A DNA stretch of 64,000 nt from Chloranthus sessilifolius (Eukaryota; Streptophyta; Magnoliopsida; Chloranthales; Chloranthaceae): assembly GCA_021018995.1 (NCBI GenBank), contig CM037587.1, forward strand, positions 71,071,604-71,135,603, in the 5' to 3' direction. Shown one piece after another: positions 32,180 to 44,562 of the stretch (positions are counted from its first letter, which is position 1; each line of letters begins with the position of its first letter). The notes under the pieces are model-generated. The model had not been told where the DNA came from, did not search any database, and saw nothing but the letters and a program-made list of their open reading frames with translations. Position numbers and translations under genes: made by a program.

Positions 32180-34480
32180 TGTAACATCCCTAAAATTTGG
32201 ATAATGAACAATGACCTCGAGATGCGTGCCCGACTGGTGGTAGGTTTAACCAAGTGAAAGTCAAATAGTGGATGTAAAAAGAATTGTTAGGTGTGATGTG
32301 AATGTGTCGTAAGTAAGGGGTTAGATGTTAGTTTAAGGGGTCACGTACATCTATCTCTGGTGTATGTGCTTTACACCAAAGCTGAAGGAGAGATAAGAGG
32401 GGTTAATAACAAGAGAATTCATTTCCCTTTGTTTGGTTGGTGCGAAGTTAAGAAGAGAGAGAGAAGGAGAATGGGAAGGAGTAAATGCTAAAAGGGAGTT
32501 AATGCACAATTCAAATTGAAGACGGGTTTGAGCATTTGATATCGGATTCGACGTGTTGGGAACTTTTAAAGTTAAAGCTAGGAGCCCTAGGCTTCAAGCC
32601 AAACCATTGAGTCAACCAAGGGTTGATTTAGGGTGAGTTCATGTTGAGTTTTTTTATGAATAGATTGTTGTACATGAATTCTAGGAATTTGTAAATTAAA
32701 TGCCAATTAAAAAGATAGAAAAATGAAGGAAAATGAAAAGGAATGAAGGCTGGAAGAAATGCCCGCAAAGGGCTGAAATGCTGACCAAATCGATCGATCG
32801 ATTTTGGCCTAGAAGTTAGTTGGGCAAAGTGGCCCGAAGCTGATTGATCGATTTGAAAATCGATCAATCAATTTTAGAAATTCGATTAATCGATTGATTG
32901 TCTGATCACTTCCAGTGACTGAAAAATGAGAGTTGGGGAAAATCGATCAATCAATTTTGGAAGTTTGATTAATCGATTTGAGATCGACTAATTGATTTTG
33001 GGATTTTGATTGATCGATTTTGAAAATTGATCAATCGATTTGGATAGTTTCTATGGACTTTTGATTTGGACTTTGAGTTTCTATGCATCCTTATTGATGC
33101 CTTACTTGTGCTATAGTGTACCATAGGTGGTACGAGCAAATACAAGCATGTTGAGTCGCATGGACCTTGATCCTTGGTGATTCGAATACATGAGATAGGG
33201 AACACCTTGAACATGTATTTTAACTTCAAGAGCATGTATGTAGTGATATAGAAATGGATACAAATATATAGAAAATATAAAACAGTAAATGTGTGTGTGT
33301 GTGACACAAAGTAAGCAAGTAAACATGTGGCATCCCCAAGGGATGAGAATGTTATAAAGGCATCTGTGTGATGCATTGTTTTAGACATCCCAGGGATGTA
33401 TGAAAATGGTAAAGTAAGAATGACTTAGAACTGATAAGGCCTAATCTATTATAGTTAGACAATCACACGGTGAATAACTATATGTAGTGCACTCGGTATT
33501 TTTGTTATTTAAGGTTTGAACAGAATATCCCATCGACGTGACGGGATACCCACGACTGACGCGGTAGGATATTCGTGACCAGTACGGCGGCCAATCCGTA
33601 CACCAGTTGTACATCCCAAGGATGTTGATATGAGAATTAGACCCCATCGCCTATGAGAAAGGGACTTGGGTAGTATTGATATATGAAAATAATGATATGA
33701 AAACTGTCTAGTTAGACGACGATGGAGGGTATTCCATCGGGCGCCTGACTCTATAGTAAGTTGGGGAATATTTAAGTTAAAGATTTAAGTCTTTAGGCAG
33801 AATCAGTGGAAGGTTGAGAACAAAATAGAACATGTGAAACAACAATAACATACAATATATTTATTTTTCAGTCATCTAAACTGCTATTTTTCCCAGTAAA
33901 TTCATTAATACATCATGCTGTTTTATGTCATAGAATATATGTGAGAGCTTAACTTATATGTTCATTGTGTTGTTTCCCTATTAAGCTAGGATGTAGCTCA
34001 CCCTTTAGACTATACGTCGCAGGTCCTGTGCTTACGACTGTTGAAGCTTCGGGAGAGGTAGATCCAGGGGATTCAAATTACGTGCCCGGGGAAGAGTTGG
34101 AGCCACCTCCCAAGGACTTCTTCTAGAGGACCTGTGCGTACTTTGAGAGCTTTCTCTTCGGCTTGGTATGTCAAGCCTTATTTTTGGAAAAAATATAATT
34201 AAATGCTATATTCTTTTGGCGAACCATCTGGGGTGATCCTGCTAGCCACCGATGGTTCGGGTCAGTTCTTCTGTCCATGCGTTGGCATGGAAGTAGAACT
34301 GTCTTTTGAGCTTTTATTTTAGGATAGCATACTTTTATTGCAAGTTTGTTTCAGTTTACATGTGTTACTTGATTTGTTGTTCCTTGGTTATACCAATGTT
34401 CCGTACGGGCTTCTGGGACACGGCCTAAAGGGCTGTGATGATGGCACGGGTTTTGGGGTGTCGAAATCTGGGCTGTCATA
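32180..34480 (+). repeat. TK2 5' LTR
   Basis: 2301 bp, starting TGTAACATCC. The end is decayed (GTCATA instead of GTCACA). Compared with the 3' LTR it lacks about 21 bp within the TCGAT array (near 32795) and about 33 bp near 33085. Both losses look like slippage or microhomology deletions. Array at 32785-33045. Confidence 0.9.
32785..33045 (+). repeat. TCGATNNATCGA array in TK2 5' LTR
   Basis: About a dozen copies of ATCGATTAATCGAT or ATCGATCAATCGAT and their decayed forms. The partner array is at 45168-45480. Confidence 0.85.
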
Positions 34481-34482
34481 GT

Positions 34483-34495
34483 TGGTATCAGAGCC
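34483..34495 (+). promoter_or_regulatory. TK2 primer binding site (initiator Met tRNA)
   Basis: TGGTATCAGAGCC lies two bases after the LTR end, complementary to the 3' end of initiator Met tRNA. Confidence 0.8.
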
Positions 34496-34583
34496 TTTTC
34501 TTTTAGAAATTTTTACAATTCTTATTTTTGACAGAGCATATGGACTTCTGCTAATGAAACTTTAATTTCAAGTGCAGACCGTT

Positions 34584-35951
34584 ATATCTTCTAGGGGAAG
34601 AGGCCGACCTAGGGGCGGTCATGAGAGAAATTTACGTAGTAGAGATGATTTCATCTCGCCTATGAACAGAGTGCCCATGGGAGATAAAGGGGCATCGAGA
34701 AGTAACGGCCAGGTAGAAAGTCAGGATCGAGATTAGAGGGAACAAGAAAGAAACAGAGAAAGGAATGAAGAGAGAGAGGAGCGTCAGAGGATGATGCATA
34801 CCATGGAAACCATGGCGACAGCCATGGCTCAACAAACAACATCTCTGGCAGCTCATAATGTCAGTGATAAGCAACCACCACCTACACCTCCAATAGGTTC
34901 GACACAGCCAATGTCCTCTGCATTTACTGAGTTTAAGAGGATGCGACCTCCTACCTTTTCAGGGCAAGCGGAGCTGATGGCTGCTGAGAATTGGCTGAGT
35001 GAGATGGAAAAGGTTTTTAGCATGCTTACATGAACAAAAGATGAAAGCGTCCATTGGGCAGCTTACATGTTAGATGGGGAGGCAGGGCCTTGGTGGAAGT
35101 CCGTTTCTAGGACTAGGGCTCTAGAGACCCCAGGATTGCCCTGGACTTGGGATGAATTTGTAGAAGAGTTTAATAAGCAGTATTTCCCTGAAGTAGTGAG
35201 AAATCAGATGGAGATATAGTTTTTACAGCTCTTGCAATGGAGGATGACGGTAAGGGAGTATGGACTGGAGTTCATGAGACTTGCTCTCTTCACTCCCGAT
35301 TATGTGGTTACCAATGTGATGAGAGCAAAGAGGTTTCAACACGGCTTAATGCCGGATATTAGAGGGGGAGTAGCACCGTTTCAGTTGAAGACTTATGGGG
35401 AAGTCATGAGTAAAGCTTTGGTCGTTGAGAAAGAAAATAATGATCGATACCGCAGGAGAGAGCAGCATGGGGAGGAAACGTAGATCAAGGCAGGACTGGG
35501 AACTACGAGCCGGTGAACAAAATGCCGAGATTCATAGCGCCTCTTCAGAGGCAATCATTCCAAGTTGGGTATGTGAGACCACCGCAACAGACAAATTATC
35601 AGAGATTTTCAATGTTTACGTTGGGGAAGCCGATAAGATATGAGAGCCCTGCTACCACCACTGGAGCAGCAGTTACACAGGGTTTCTCACGAGCTGCATT
35701 TTCCACACCTAGGGAGACTTGTGCCAAGTGTGGCAAGTCTCACAAGACAGTGGATTGCAGGCAAGGAACACGAGGTTGTTATAAATGTGGAAAGGTGGGC
35801 CACGTGATTCGAGATTGCCCTGAGGTGAACAAATAGAAGACGGCTTCTGCTTCGATGCCACGACTGATACAAGCGAGGAAGTCGGTCATACAAGGAAGAG
35901 CCTATGTAGTCACTGCCCAGGATACAAGGAATGTACACGACGTTATCCAAG
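34584..35951 (+). pseudogene. TK2 gag with zinc knuckles, start codon lost
   Basis: Homologous to TK1 gag from its first codon, which here is ATA (34584-34586) instead of ATG. The core is visible (GPWWKSV, EFVEEFNKQ, RFQHGLMPDIRGG). There is a stop near 35030, another near 35217 and a frameshift near 35470-35510. The knuckles CAKCGKSHKTVDC and CYKCGKVGHVIRDC lie at about 35720-35820, followed by a TAG at 35834 and the intron donor at 35952. Confidence 0.85.
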
Positions 35952-36098
35952 GTGAGATTCCTTTAAAATAAAGAGTTCCAATTTCTTAAAATTTTAGATA
36001 GAGAAGGTGCATTCATTTGGCAATAGTATAGACTCGTCCTTATGCATTAAATTTTGATAAGTAAATATGCACTATATTTGTATATATGTATGCTATAG
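35952..36098 (+). other. Candidate 147-nt intron between TK2 gag and pol
   Basis: Donor ATCCAAG|GTGAGATTCC, acceptor TGCTATAG|GTACGTTACG. Removal joins ..DVIQ-G to TLRVYEKGC.. in frame and eliminates an in-frame TAA. Ends, length and joint match TK1. Confidence 0.75.
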
Positions 36099-39000
36099 GT
36101 ACGTTACGAGTATACGAGAAAGGATGCTATGTAGCATATGAAGCACGAGTGTTGATAGACCCAGGGTCTACCCACTCCTTTGTTACTCTGAGGTTTGCAA
36201 GGAGAATGAAGATTGTCCCAGAGACATTGGACTTTGTTCTATCAGTGTCAATCCCGACTGGAGAATTAGTTGACACAAAATTGGTTTGTAAGTCAATAAT
36301 AGTTGGCATCGATGATGGAGAAGTGCATGAATTGGCAGCAAAATTAATACTGTTAGACATGCAAGGATTCAATGTGATCCTTGGCATTGACTGGTTATCA
36401 CAACACTAGGCGACTGTAGATTACAAGAATAAGGTCGTTATCTTCAGACCTAACACAAGAAGATCGTTTCAATTTCGATAAGAGAGATCGACACATATGC
36501 CACTCATCTCTATAGTCAAGGCCGAGCGCTTGATCAAAAAGGGGTGTAGTGGTTATTTGGCATTCTTGAAGGATGATAAAGAAGGAAAGAATGACATCTC
36601 AAAGATCATGGTCGCTTGTGAATTTGAAGATGTATTTTCGGAGGAATTACCAGGATTACCTCCAGATAGAGAAGTAGAGTTTGCTATCGACTTAGCACTA
36701 GGAACGGAGCCTGTTTTGAAAGCACCATATAGGATGGCTCCTGTTGAGTTGAAGGAGTTGAAAGAGCAGTTACAAAAACTCATGGATAAGGGGTTTGTAA
36801 GACCGAGCGTGTCTCCATGAGGAGCATCAGTCTTATTTGTAAAAAAGAAGGATGGGTCAATACGACTGTGCATTGACTATCGCCAGTTAAACAAACTCAC
36901 TATAAAGAACCGATATCCTTTGCCGAGAATAGACGACTTATTCGATCAGCTGTAAGGAGTGAAGTATTTTTCCAAGATCGATCTGAGATCTGGATACCAT
37001 CAGCTGAGAGTCAAGGCAGAGGACATTCAGAAGACTGTATTCAAGACATGGTACAGACACTACAAATTCTTAGTGATGCCGTTTGGGTTGACAAATGCCC
37101 CGGTGTCGTTTATGGACTTGATAAATCGATTGTTTAAACCACACTTGGACTCCTGCGTCGTGGTATTCGTTGACGATATCCTAATATATTCCAAACCAAA
37201 AGCGGAGCATGAAGAACACTTAAGAGTTGCTCTACAAATATTGCGTGAATACCAACTATACGCCAAACTCAGTAAGTGTGTATTTTCGTTGGAGGAAGTT
37301 AGCTTTTTGAGACATGTCGTCTTAAAATATGGTGTCACAGTAGATTCGGCTAAGATCGAAGCAATGGTAAGTTGCGAACAACCAAAGACGATAACAAATG
37401 TCTGAAGTTTCCTTGGACTAGCTAGCTACTATCGACGTTTAATAGAGGAGTTTTCAAAAATATCGGGACCTCTTACGAGACTTACACGGAAGGACGCAAG
37501 ATTTGAGTGGAGTGAAGAGTGCGAAAAGAGTTTTCAAGAACTCAAGAAGAGACTCACTTCAACTCCAGTATTGGCGATTCCTTCAGGCAGTGGGAGGTTC
37601 ATGGTATACAGTGATGCTTTGTATAATGGTTTAGGCTGCGTGCTCAACCAACACAAAAAGATGATAGCTTACAGATCAAAACAATTGAAAGAGCATGAAA
37701 AGAACTACCCAACACATGACCTGGAACTAGCAGCGGTTATATTTGCATTGAAGATCTAGCGACATTATTTGTACGGTGAGACCTTTGAGATCCTTACCGA
37801 CCACAAGAGCCTCATATGCCTATTTACACAGAAAGAGCTAAATATGAGGCAACGCAGATGGATGAAGTTTCTTAAAGACTATGATTGATCCATACAGTAC
37901 CATCCAGGCAAGGCTAATGTAGTAGCTGATGCCTTGAGTTAGAAGGGTTTAGCTCAGTTGGCTAGTTTGATTTTGGGTATGCGCCGATGGAAGTTATTTG
38001 AAGATCTTTCACTGTATGATGCAAATATCGAGGTGCAAGCCACAGGAGCCTTTTTGGCTAACATATCAGTGAGGCCAGTGATATTTGAGCATATTCATGA
38101 GCTACTGATGAAAGACTCAGAGTTAACCAAGATTCATCAAGATGTGATTGAAGGCATTAAACCTAAGTTCTCAGTGAAAGAAGATGGTTCTTTATTGTTC
38201 AAGGGTCGTCGTTGCATTCCAGACAATGCCGATTTGGGGCAAACTATCCTTGATGAGGCTCACAAGTAAAATTATGTGATCCACCCTGGTAGCACTAAAA
38301 TATACCAAGATTTGAGAAAGATTACTGGAGGCGGGGTTTGAAGCAAGACATGGCTTAGTACGTGTCACGGTGTTTGCATGTCAGCAGGTGAAGGTTGATC
38401 ATAGACATCCTGCTGGATTATTACAACCTCTGCCTATACCAGAGTGGAAATGGGAGTCAATCTCTATGGACTTCATCATTGGACTACCGCGTACAGTGAA
38501 GAAATACAATGCCATTTGGGTAGTCGTAGATTGATTGACCAAGTCAGCACACTTCTTGCCTTAAAACACGATGTACACGGCGGGAAGACTTGCAGAGTTA
38601 TATATGAAAGAGATCGCGCGCCTACATGAGATTCCAAGCAGCATTTCTGATCGAGATCCATTATACACTTCAAAGTTTTGAAAGAAATTCCAGGAAGGCA
38701 TGGGGACGCAATTGGATTGCAGTTTAGCATTCCATCCTCAAACTGATGGGCAAACAGAGCGAGTAAACCAAGTCATAGAGGACATGCTCAGAGCGTGTAT
38801 GTTTGAATTGCAAGGGTCATGGGATCAACACCTACAATTGACTGAATTTGCATACAACAATAGTTTCCAAGCAAGCATTGGAATGGCACATTATGAAGCG
38901 TTGTATGGAAGGCGATGTAGATCGCCTATCAACTAGGAAGAAATCGGCGAAAAGTTTATTCTGGGGCCGGAGTTACTTGAAGATAATGCCACCATTGTCC

Positions 39001-39485
39001 GTATGATCAGAGAAAGACTTAGGTCGACTCAGAGTAGATAAAAAAGCTATGCTGATATAAAAAGGGCGAGTGTAGACTACAAGGTGGGTGAGCATGTATT
39101 TGTGAAGGTGTCTCCTATGAAGGGCATCATGATATTTGGGAAGAGAGGCAAGCTAAGTCCCCACTATCTTGGACCATTTGAAGTTTTGGGTCGAGTAGGG
39201 GAAGTTGCTTATCGCATTGGGTTGCCCCCATTGTTTTATCGAGTACATAACGTCTTCCACGTATCTATGCTCAGAAACTACATGAATGACCCTTCCCACA
39301 TCTTGGGAGGTCAACCTTTAGAAATGCATGAAGATATAAGAATGATAGAGCAGAGATATTGGATCGAAAAGAACAAGTGTTATGCACGAAAGTGATTCAA
39401 TTAGTGTTTGTTAGATGGAAGAATCATCCTACTGAAGAAGCTACACGGGAACGAGAGGCCGACATGAAAGATCAATACTCGAATT
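36099..39485 (+). pseudogene. TK2 pol remnant: protease, RT, RNase H, integrase, start of chromodomain
   Basis: Protease VLIDPGSTHSFV (about 36150). RT with [13 protein letters not shown] (about 37160). RNase H (37571-37960) with [13 protein letters not shown]. Integrase with [10 protein letters not shown] (about 38465), HPQTDGQTERVNQVIEDML (about 38740) and YEALYGRRCRSP (about 38900). The GPF motif and the LPPxxxRVHNVFHVS block follow at 39150-39270. The chromodomain-type tail FVRWKNHPTEEAT lies near 39405-39440. Stops include TGA near 36819 and others at 37756, 37885 and 38535; frameshifts are several. The C-terminal end resumes at 42037 after the solo LTR. Confidence 0.88.
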
Positions 39486-42036
39486 TGTAATATCCCAAAA
39501 AATCACGTTAAACAGTGACCTCAGGATCCGTGCCTGATTGGTCATAGGTTTGACCAAATAAAAGTTCACAAGTTAACGTTGGATACGATGAACGGATGAG
39601 ATGTGAGGATTCGAGTGAATATGGGGAGTGTGATGAAAATCTGGAGTCACATACACCTATTAAGGTACATGTGCTCAACACACAAGTTAGAGGGGAGATA
39701 AAAGGGTTTAATAGCCCCAGTTTCTCTTTTATTTGGTTGATTGAGAGAGAGTAAAGAAGTGAGAGAGAAGGAGAGCATAGTTAATGCAATGAGTAAATGC
39801 TAGTTGAGGAAGGGGGATTCGAGCAATAAACGCCAGATTCGACGCAAGGGATCCGCTAGAAGCAACGCTGGAAACCCTAGCCTTTTCAACCACTTAACCT
39901 AATCAATTGAAGATTGATTGAAGGTAAAATTCTTGTAAATTGAATGCATAGATTGAAGGGTTTAATTGTAGTTAGGAATAGCTAAAATCATAGGATAATG
40001 GCTTAGAAAGGAGAGAGAAACCAGTTGGAAAAAGATTGGAAGGAACAACCCAGAAGGGGGAAGAATCTGGCCATTTTGATTAATCAAAAGTGAAATTCGA
40101 TTTGTGCCAAGAAGTTGAAAAGTCAGAGGACCCCGAGTTCGATTAATCGAATTAAGTTTCGATTAATCAACCTTGAATTTCGATTAATCGATTATGGTAT
40201 CGATTAATCGACTGGGAACCTCCAGTGAACTCCAGTGGAGGGAAAGAAAGGACTTGGAGAAATCGACTAATCGAAATGAGAGTTCGATTAATCGATTTAG
40301 AATTTCGATTAATCGATTTGGGATCGATTAATCGATTTTGAGAATTCGATTACTCGAATTGAGAATCGACTGGATAGAATGGAGAATTTCGATTAATCGA
40401 ATTAGGATTCAATTTCGAATGAGAATTTCGATTAATCGATTTTAGAATTGATTAATCGATTTTGAATTTTGATTAATCGACTTTGGAAATCGATTAATCA
40501 AATCAGATTCGATTAATCGATTTTAGAGTTCGATTAATCGACTGTGCCAGTTTTTGTTGACTTTTGAGCTTAACTTTAAGATTCTTTGAGGGTCTTAGAC
40601 CTTCTTTGTTACATCTTTAGTGATGTATTTCATATGTTATGTGGTACCATAGGTGGTACGTGTGAGCTTGGGCACAAGTAGCCACGTGGGACCTTGATGC
40701 ATGATCAAATAGAGACTTGAGGTAGGGAACACCTTGAACATGTACTTTATTTTGCAAGAGCATGTATGTAGTGATATAGAATTCAATTCAAACTGTTTTT
40801 ATTGCTTAAGAGTTTGTGAAAAGTGTGTGTGTGTGTGTGGCATCTATAAGAGTAATTATAATGAGCCATCCCCAGGGGATGAGGAAGTAAAGAAATAAGA
40901 GCATCAGGTGTGATGCAAGTGAATGGATACATCCCAGGGATGTATCCAAGATTGAATTATGTCTGATAGGGCCTAACTGATATAAGATAGCACACTTACA
41001 CGGTGAATAACTATATGTAAAGCACATGATATTTTTGTTATTTGAGGTTTGATAGGGTACCCCACCGACGTGGCGGGATATCCACGACTGACGCGGCAGG
41101 GTATCCGTGACCGATACGGCGGCGAAACCGTAAGCTAGTGCGGAGGCTTATCCGTACACAGTAAGTACACCCCAGGGGTGTTGAGTTGAGATAAGTGAAA
41201 TCCCGCCACCGATCCCCAGGGGAAAGGGGCTTGGGTACTAATTGTATTCCCAGGGAATACGTCTAAAACTGTCTATATAGATGACGATGATGGGTATCTC
41301 ATCGGGGCTCGATGCTATATTGCTCGGGGATTACTTAAGTTGAAAGGTTAAGTTTTACTTTAGGCATTTTCAGTGTCATTCATGAATAATTAAAAGACAT
41401 GAGTAAACTACCAGTAAATTATGATTCGTTTCAACTGTTTTTCATCAATAACTGCATAGACACATCATGCATGGCATATCATGGAATATATGTGAGTTGT
41501 AATTTATATGTTCAATTGTGTTCTGTTCCCTATTGAGCTAGGATGTAGCTCACTCTTTAGACTATACGTCGCAGGTCCACTATTAGCAGCTGCCGAGACT
41601 TCAGGGGACGTTGACCCTGGTGGGTTGGACCTTGCGGCCGGAGACGAGTTGGAGCCACCTCCTGAGGACTTCTTCTAGGGGACTCCGTTGTGCAGCTTTG
41701 AGGGTTTTTGTGAGCGTGTTTTGTGCGGCTTGGTATGTCAAGCCTTATTTTCGTTAAACAATGTAATTAGAGTTTGGGATTATTCTTTTGGGCGAACCAT
41801 CTGTGATGATTAGCTATCATTGATGGTTCGGATCGGTTCTCCATTCATGCAGAGGCATGAAGGTAGAACTGTCTTTTGAGAAATACTTATATGACAATCT
41901 AATTCTGCAGTTTATTTATTATTTCAATTCAATTCATTGCTTGATATACCAATGTTCCGTGCACAGCTAAGGGGCACGGTCAAGATGATCGTGCTGATGG
42001 CACGGGTTTTGGGGCACCGAAATCCGGGCTGTCACA
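39486..42036 (+). repeat. Solo LTR of a related chromovirus inserted in TK2
   Basis: 2551 bp from TGTAATATCCC to ..GGGCTGTCACA, flanked by perfect GAATT duplications (39481-39485 and 42037-42041). It shares blocks with TK LTRs (gagctaggatgtagctcac, actatacgtcgcaggtcc, caatgttccgtgc) but is clearly diverged. No internal domain is present, so it arose by LTR-LTR recombination after insertion. It has the densest TCGATTAATCGA array of the window. Confidence 0.93.
40075..40550 (+). repeat. TCGATTAATCGA array in solo LTR
   Basis: At least ten exact TCGATTAATCGA palindromes plus decayed copies occur in about 475 bp, often 20-27 bp apart. Spacer sequences are unrelated to each other apart from being G/A-rich. 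Confidence 0.9.
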
Positions 42037-42121
42037 GAATTTGTTTCCAAGGATTAAGAGCCCAATTGCATTTTTCGCATGTATGTTACAATTTAAACTG
42101 TCTATAGAAAGTGAATGTTGA
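42037..42121 (+). pseudogene. End of TK2 pol after the solo LTR
   Basis: Removing the solo LTR and one GAATT copy continues the codons ..QYSN into LFPRIKSP.., and a stop follows at 42119-42121. This matches the Q-x-S-LF ending of chromodomain tails and of TK3 (HPSLFL-stop). Confidence 0.7.
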
Positions 42122-42327
42122 TAATTTGGCCAACTTGTTCAAGAAATGGATGAAACATGTGTGAGTTGTAAATGTCCCGGGGTGTGATGCAAACTCATAG
42201 CTTACGGCCAACCACGTCATGAAATGGACAGTTAATACCTGCCCCACGAAGCCAAAGGCAAACCGAAGAAGAAATAGAAGGCAATAAAGGAAAATAAATG
42301 GCAGAAATTTTTTTGAAAAATCTGTCA

Positions 42328-42560
42328 AAATCGATTAATCAATTTCCAAATCGATTATTCGATTTTGGAAATCGATCAATCGATTTTGTTTGATTGAAAG
42401 ACTGGCACACGCCAGTGAAGGGGAAAATCTTAAAAATTTATTAACATTAAATTTCGATTAATCGAGCCGATTTTGATTAATCGATTCTAGAAATCGATCA
42501 ATCAATTTTGCGCGGCTTAGTTAAGTCACAAAAATCAATCAATCGATTTTTACCTACATA
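42328..42560 (+). repeat. Internal TCGATTAATCGA array upstream of TK2 extra ORF
   Basis: Six to eight copies of ATCGATTAATCGAT / ATCGATCAATCGAT and decayed forms lie between the pol stop and the extra ORF start. A telo-box-like aaaccctaga follows at 42725, and the ORF starts at 42804. It mirrors the LTR arrays. Confidence 0.8.
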
Positions 42561-42803
42561 AGCCAGTTTTGGGATTTTTCTTCCCATTCGAAATTCAGTT
42601 TGGGGTTTTTATTTTTGGGCGCCATTTTCTCCTTTCTCCTTACCAGCCATAATAGCTAGGGTTTAGGGTTTTTCAGATTGATTTCGGCTCGAAATTGTAA
42701 GCCAACCGAATCTAGCGCCTCAGGTAAACCCTAGATTTAAGTTTCTTTTCAATTTGGACCATCACAGCCTTAGGTTTCAAATTTTGTTTATTTTTTCACC
42801 AAA

Positions 42804-44152
42804 ATGCCGCCTAAAACGTGATTGGCTACGAAGCAATCTACGTCCAAGCTTCCGGTACGGCATAAGAACGCCTCACCGCCACCACCATCGCCATCACCTC
42901 CATCATCACCAGTTTCTTCATCAGGTTCTGAATCTAATTCGACGGATGTTTCTTCACGCGAGTCGTTGCCTATACCCCAACCACCACCCGAAAATTTGCC
43001 CCAACCAAATGAGTGGTGGGCGGCAAAGAATTTTGAGGACGAATATATTATCGACGAGGCCTTGTTCACCGATCCCGATGTATAGGGAGAGACCAAATGG
43101 GCTCAAAATTACCTCGTGAGTGCAGGCCTCGATAATCTTTTGAAGCCGCTACACGAGCACTACTACCCTAGGCTTGTTTGGCTATTTTACTAGAATCTAA
43201 AACAGGGCAGCGTCAATGACACTGTAAAGACCAAGATCGACAGTCGTACCTATGTTTTTACCCGACGACATGTCCACCAATCCCTAGAATGTTACCTCAA
43301 TCATGTACTAGAGACCAACCTTTTTCTCGCATTTGATCAAGAAATTTCGATTAAGGAGATTAGGACCCAGATGACTGAAGGGTCAGGGGATCCAAAACGT
43401 CGATAAGGAGGGTAGACTTACCCCATTACATGTGGATGCTTGATTCAATAATTAAGTATAATCTTTACCCTATGTGCCACGATATTGAACGGGTAGAGTT
43501 GGTCCTACAGGCCCTATACGCGGGTTACCGCAGCCGTTGGTTCGACGCTACCAAGATCATCTTTGAGTGTATGATCTACATTAAAGGGAAGATGATGAAA
43601 GGGCCTTTAAGACCCAAGGAGCACATGCTCTATGCCTGACTTATCTCTAGTATGTTGGAGTGCTACTCTAGCGCCCCCGAATATGCCATCTCACCCATCG
43701 AGCCGAAGGCCACCGACCATGTGAAGTATTACTCCATTGCTTCGTGGGGCCGCAGCTACCATATGCTGGAAAAAACTTTACCAGTTGAGGGCCCAACACC
43801 TGCTCAGGTTGGCCCTGTACCACCACCACCTCGGGATCCTCCAGCAGGAGGGGAGCCACCTATTGTACCACCAGCTGAGGGAGCACCACCTCATGACCTA
43901 GTGTCGCCTGAGAGGTAGCCCAATGTGCCACCTTCTGCTCCAGCTTCACGATCCTGACCTGCTACTTCTACACCACCCCACCATCGACACGCGACTTGCC
44001 CCACCCCTACTATAGACGATGTGTTGACCCAGATGGAAGCCAACAACCAGCAGATGAATCGTCGCTTGGACTTCTTGATGTACCATACCATGCGGTATAT
44101 CTATCCCGCGGACTTCCAGCAGCGTCATGAGGAGAGCGGACATGGACGCTGA
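42804..44152 (+). pseudogene. TK2 extra ORF between integrase and 3' LTR (putative plant-transposon-protein type)
   Basis: The start ATG 42804 (MPPKT) is chosen by homology to TK3 (MPPKM). A Ser/Pro-rich N-terminus leads to PNEWWAAKNFEDEYIIDEALF (two blocks, near 43005-43065), then LDNLLKPLHEHYYPRLVWLF (near 43120-43175), KIDSRTYVFT, MWMLDSIIKYNLYP (43424), RWFDATKIIFE, a proline-rich tract (43800-43990) and a C-terminal helix block QMEANNQQMNRRLDF (about 44030). Stops lie at 42819 and 43083, with a frameshift between 43085 and 43430. The YYP-LVWLFY and NLY-x-H patterns recall the 'putative plant transposon protein' family. The function is unknown. Confidence 0.75.
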
Positions 44153-44549
44153 GGCTCTGCCGAGGGTGCTGACGCCAAGATCTGGTTTGAGGCCACAGCA
44201 AGTGAGGGACTGCATGAGCTACAGATTATCACATTTCTTTTGTTGTGGTTACTGTTGAAGCTTTGTCGTAATTATTTTTGAGCTGTAATTAGTTTAAAAA
44301 TCTCATGTATGAAACTATCTTGGCATGGATGCCATTATCTGGGGGATTATCCTGTTTTATACCGAAAGTGGATCAAATTTAAAGTTGTGAATTACTTCAC
44401 ATGTGCTTAATTCCTTGAGAATCATTGTCTTGACACTTCGTTTCGTGCAGGATGTGTAGTTATTTAAGATTGAAACTAAGTGTGTCTGTCTGTGTGGGGG
44501 GAACTCCATTGACACACCTTCAAGTGCATTTTTGAGGACAAAAATTCTC

Positions 44550-44562
44550 AAGGCAGGGAGAA
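44550..44562 (+). promoter_or_regulatory. TK2 polypurine tract
   Basis: AAGGCAGGGAGAA lies immediately before the 3' LTR start TGTAACATCC. Confidence 0.75.

Noticed and set aside
34483..34495. TGGTATCAGAGCC and similar as tRNA gene ends
   Set aside because: No tRNA A/B boxes or cloverleaf surround them. The position after LTRs or in a viral leader identifies them as primer binding sites.
40075..40550. Regularly spaced TCGATTAATCGA copies as a CRISPR-like array
   Set aside because: The units are only 12-14 bp, spacing is irregular, spacers are not unique captured sequences, and the context is an LTR in plant DNA.
42754..43119. 121-codon His-rich ORF overlapping the TK2 extra ORF
   Set aside because: It is a frame-shadow. 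The homologous frame with TK3 is the one starting at 42804/42822.
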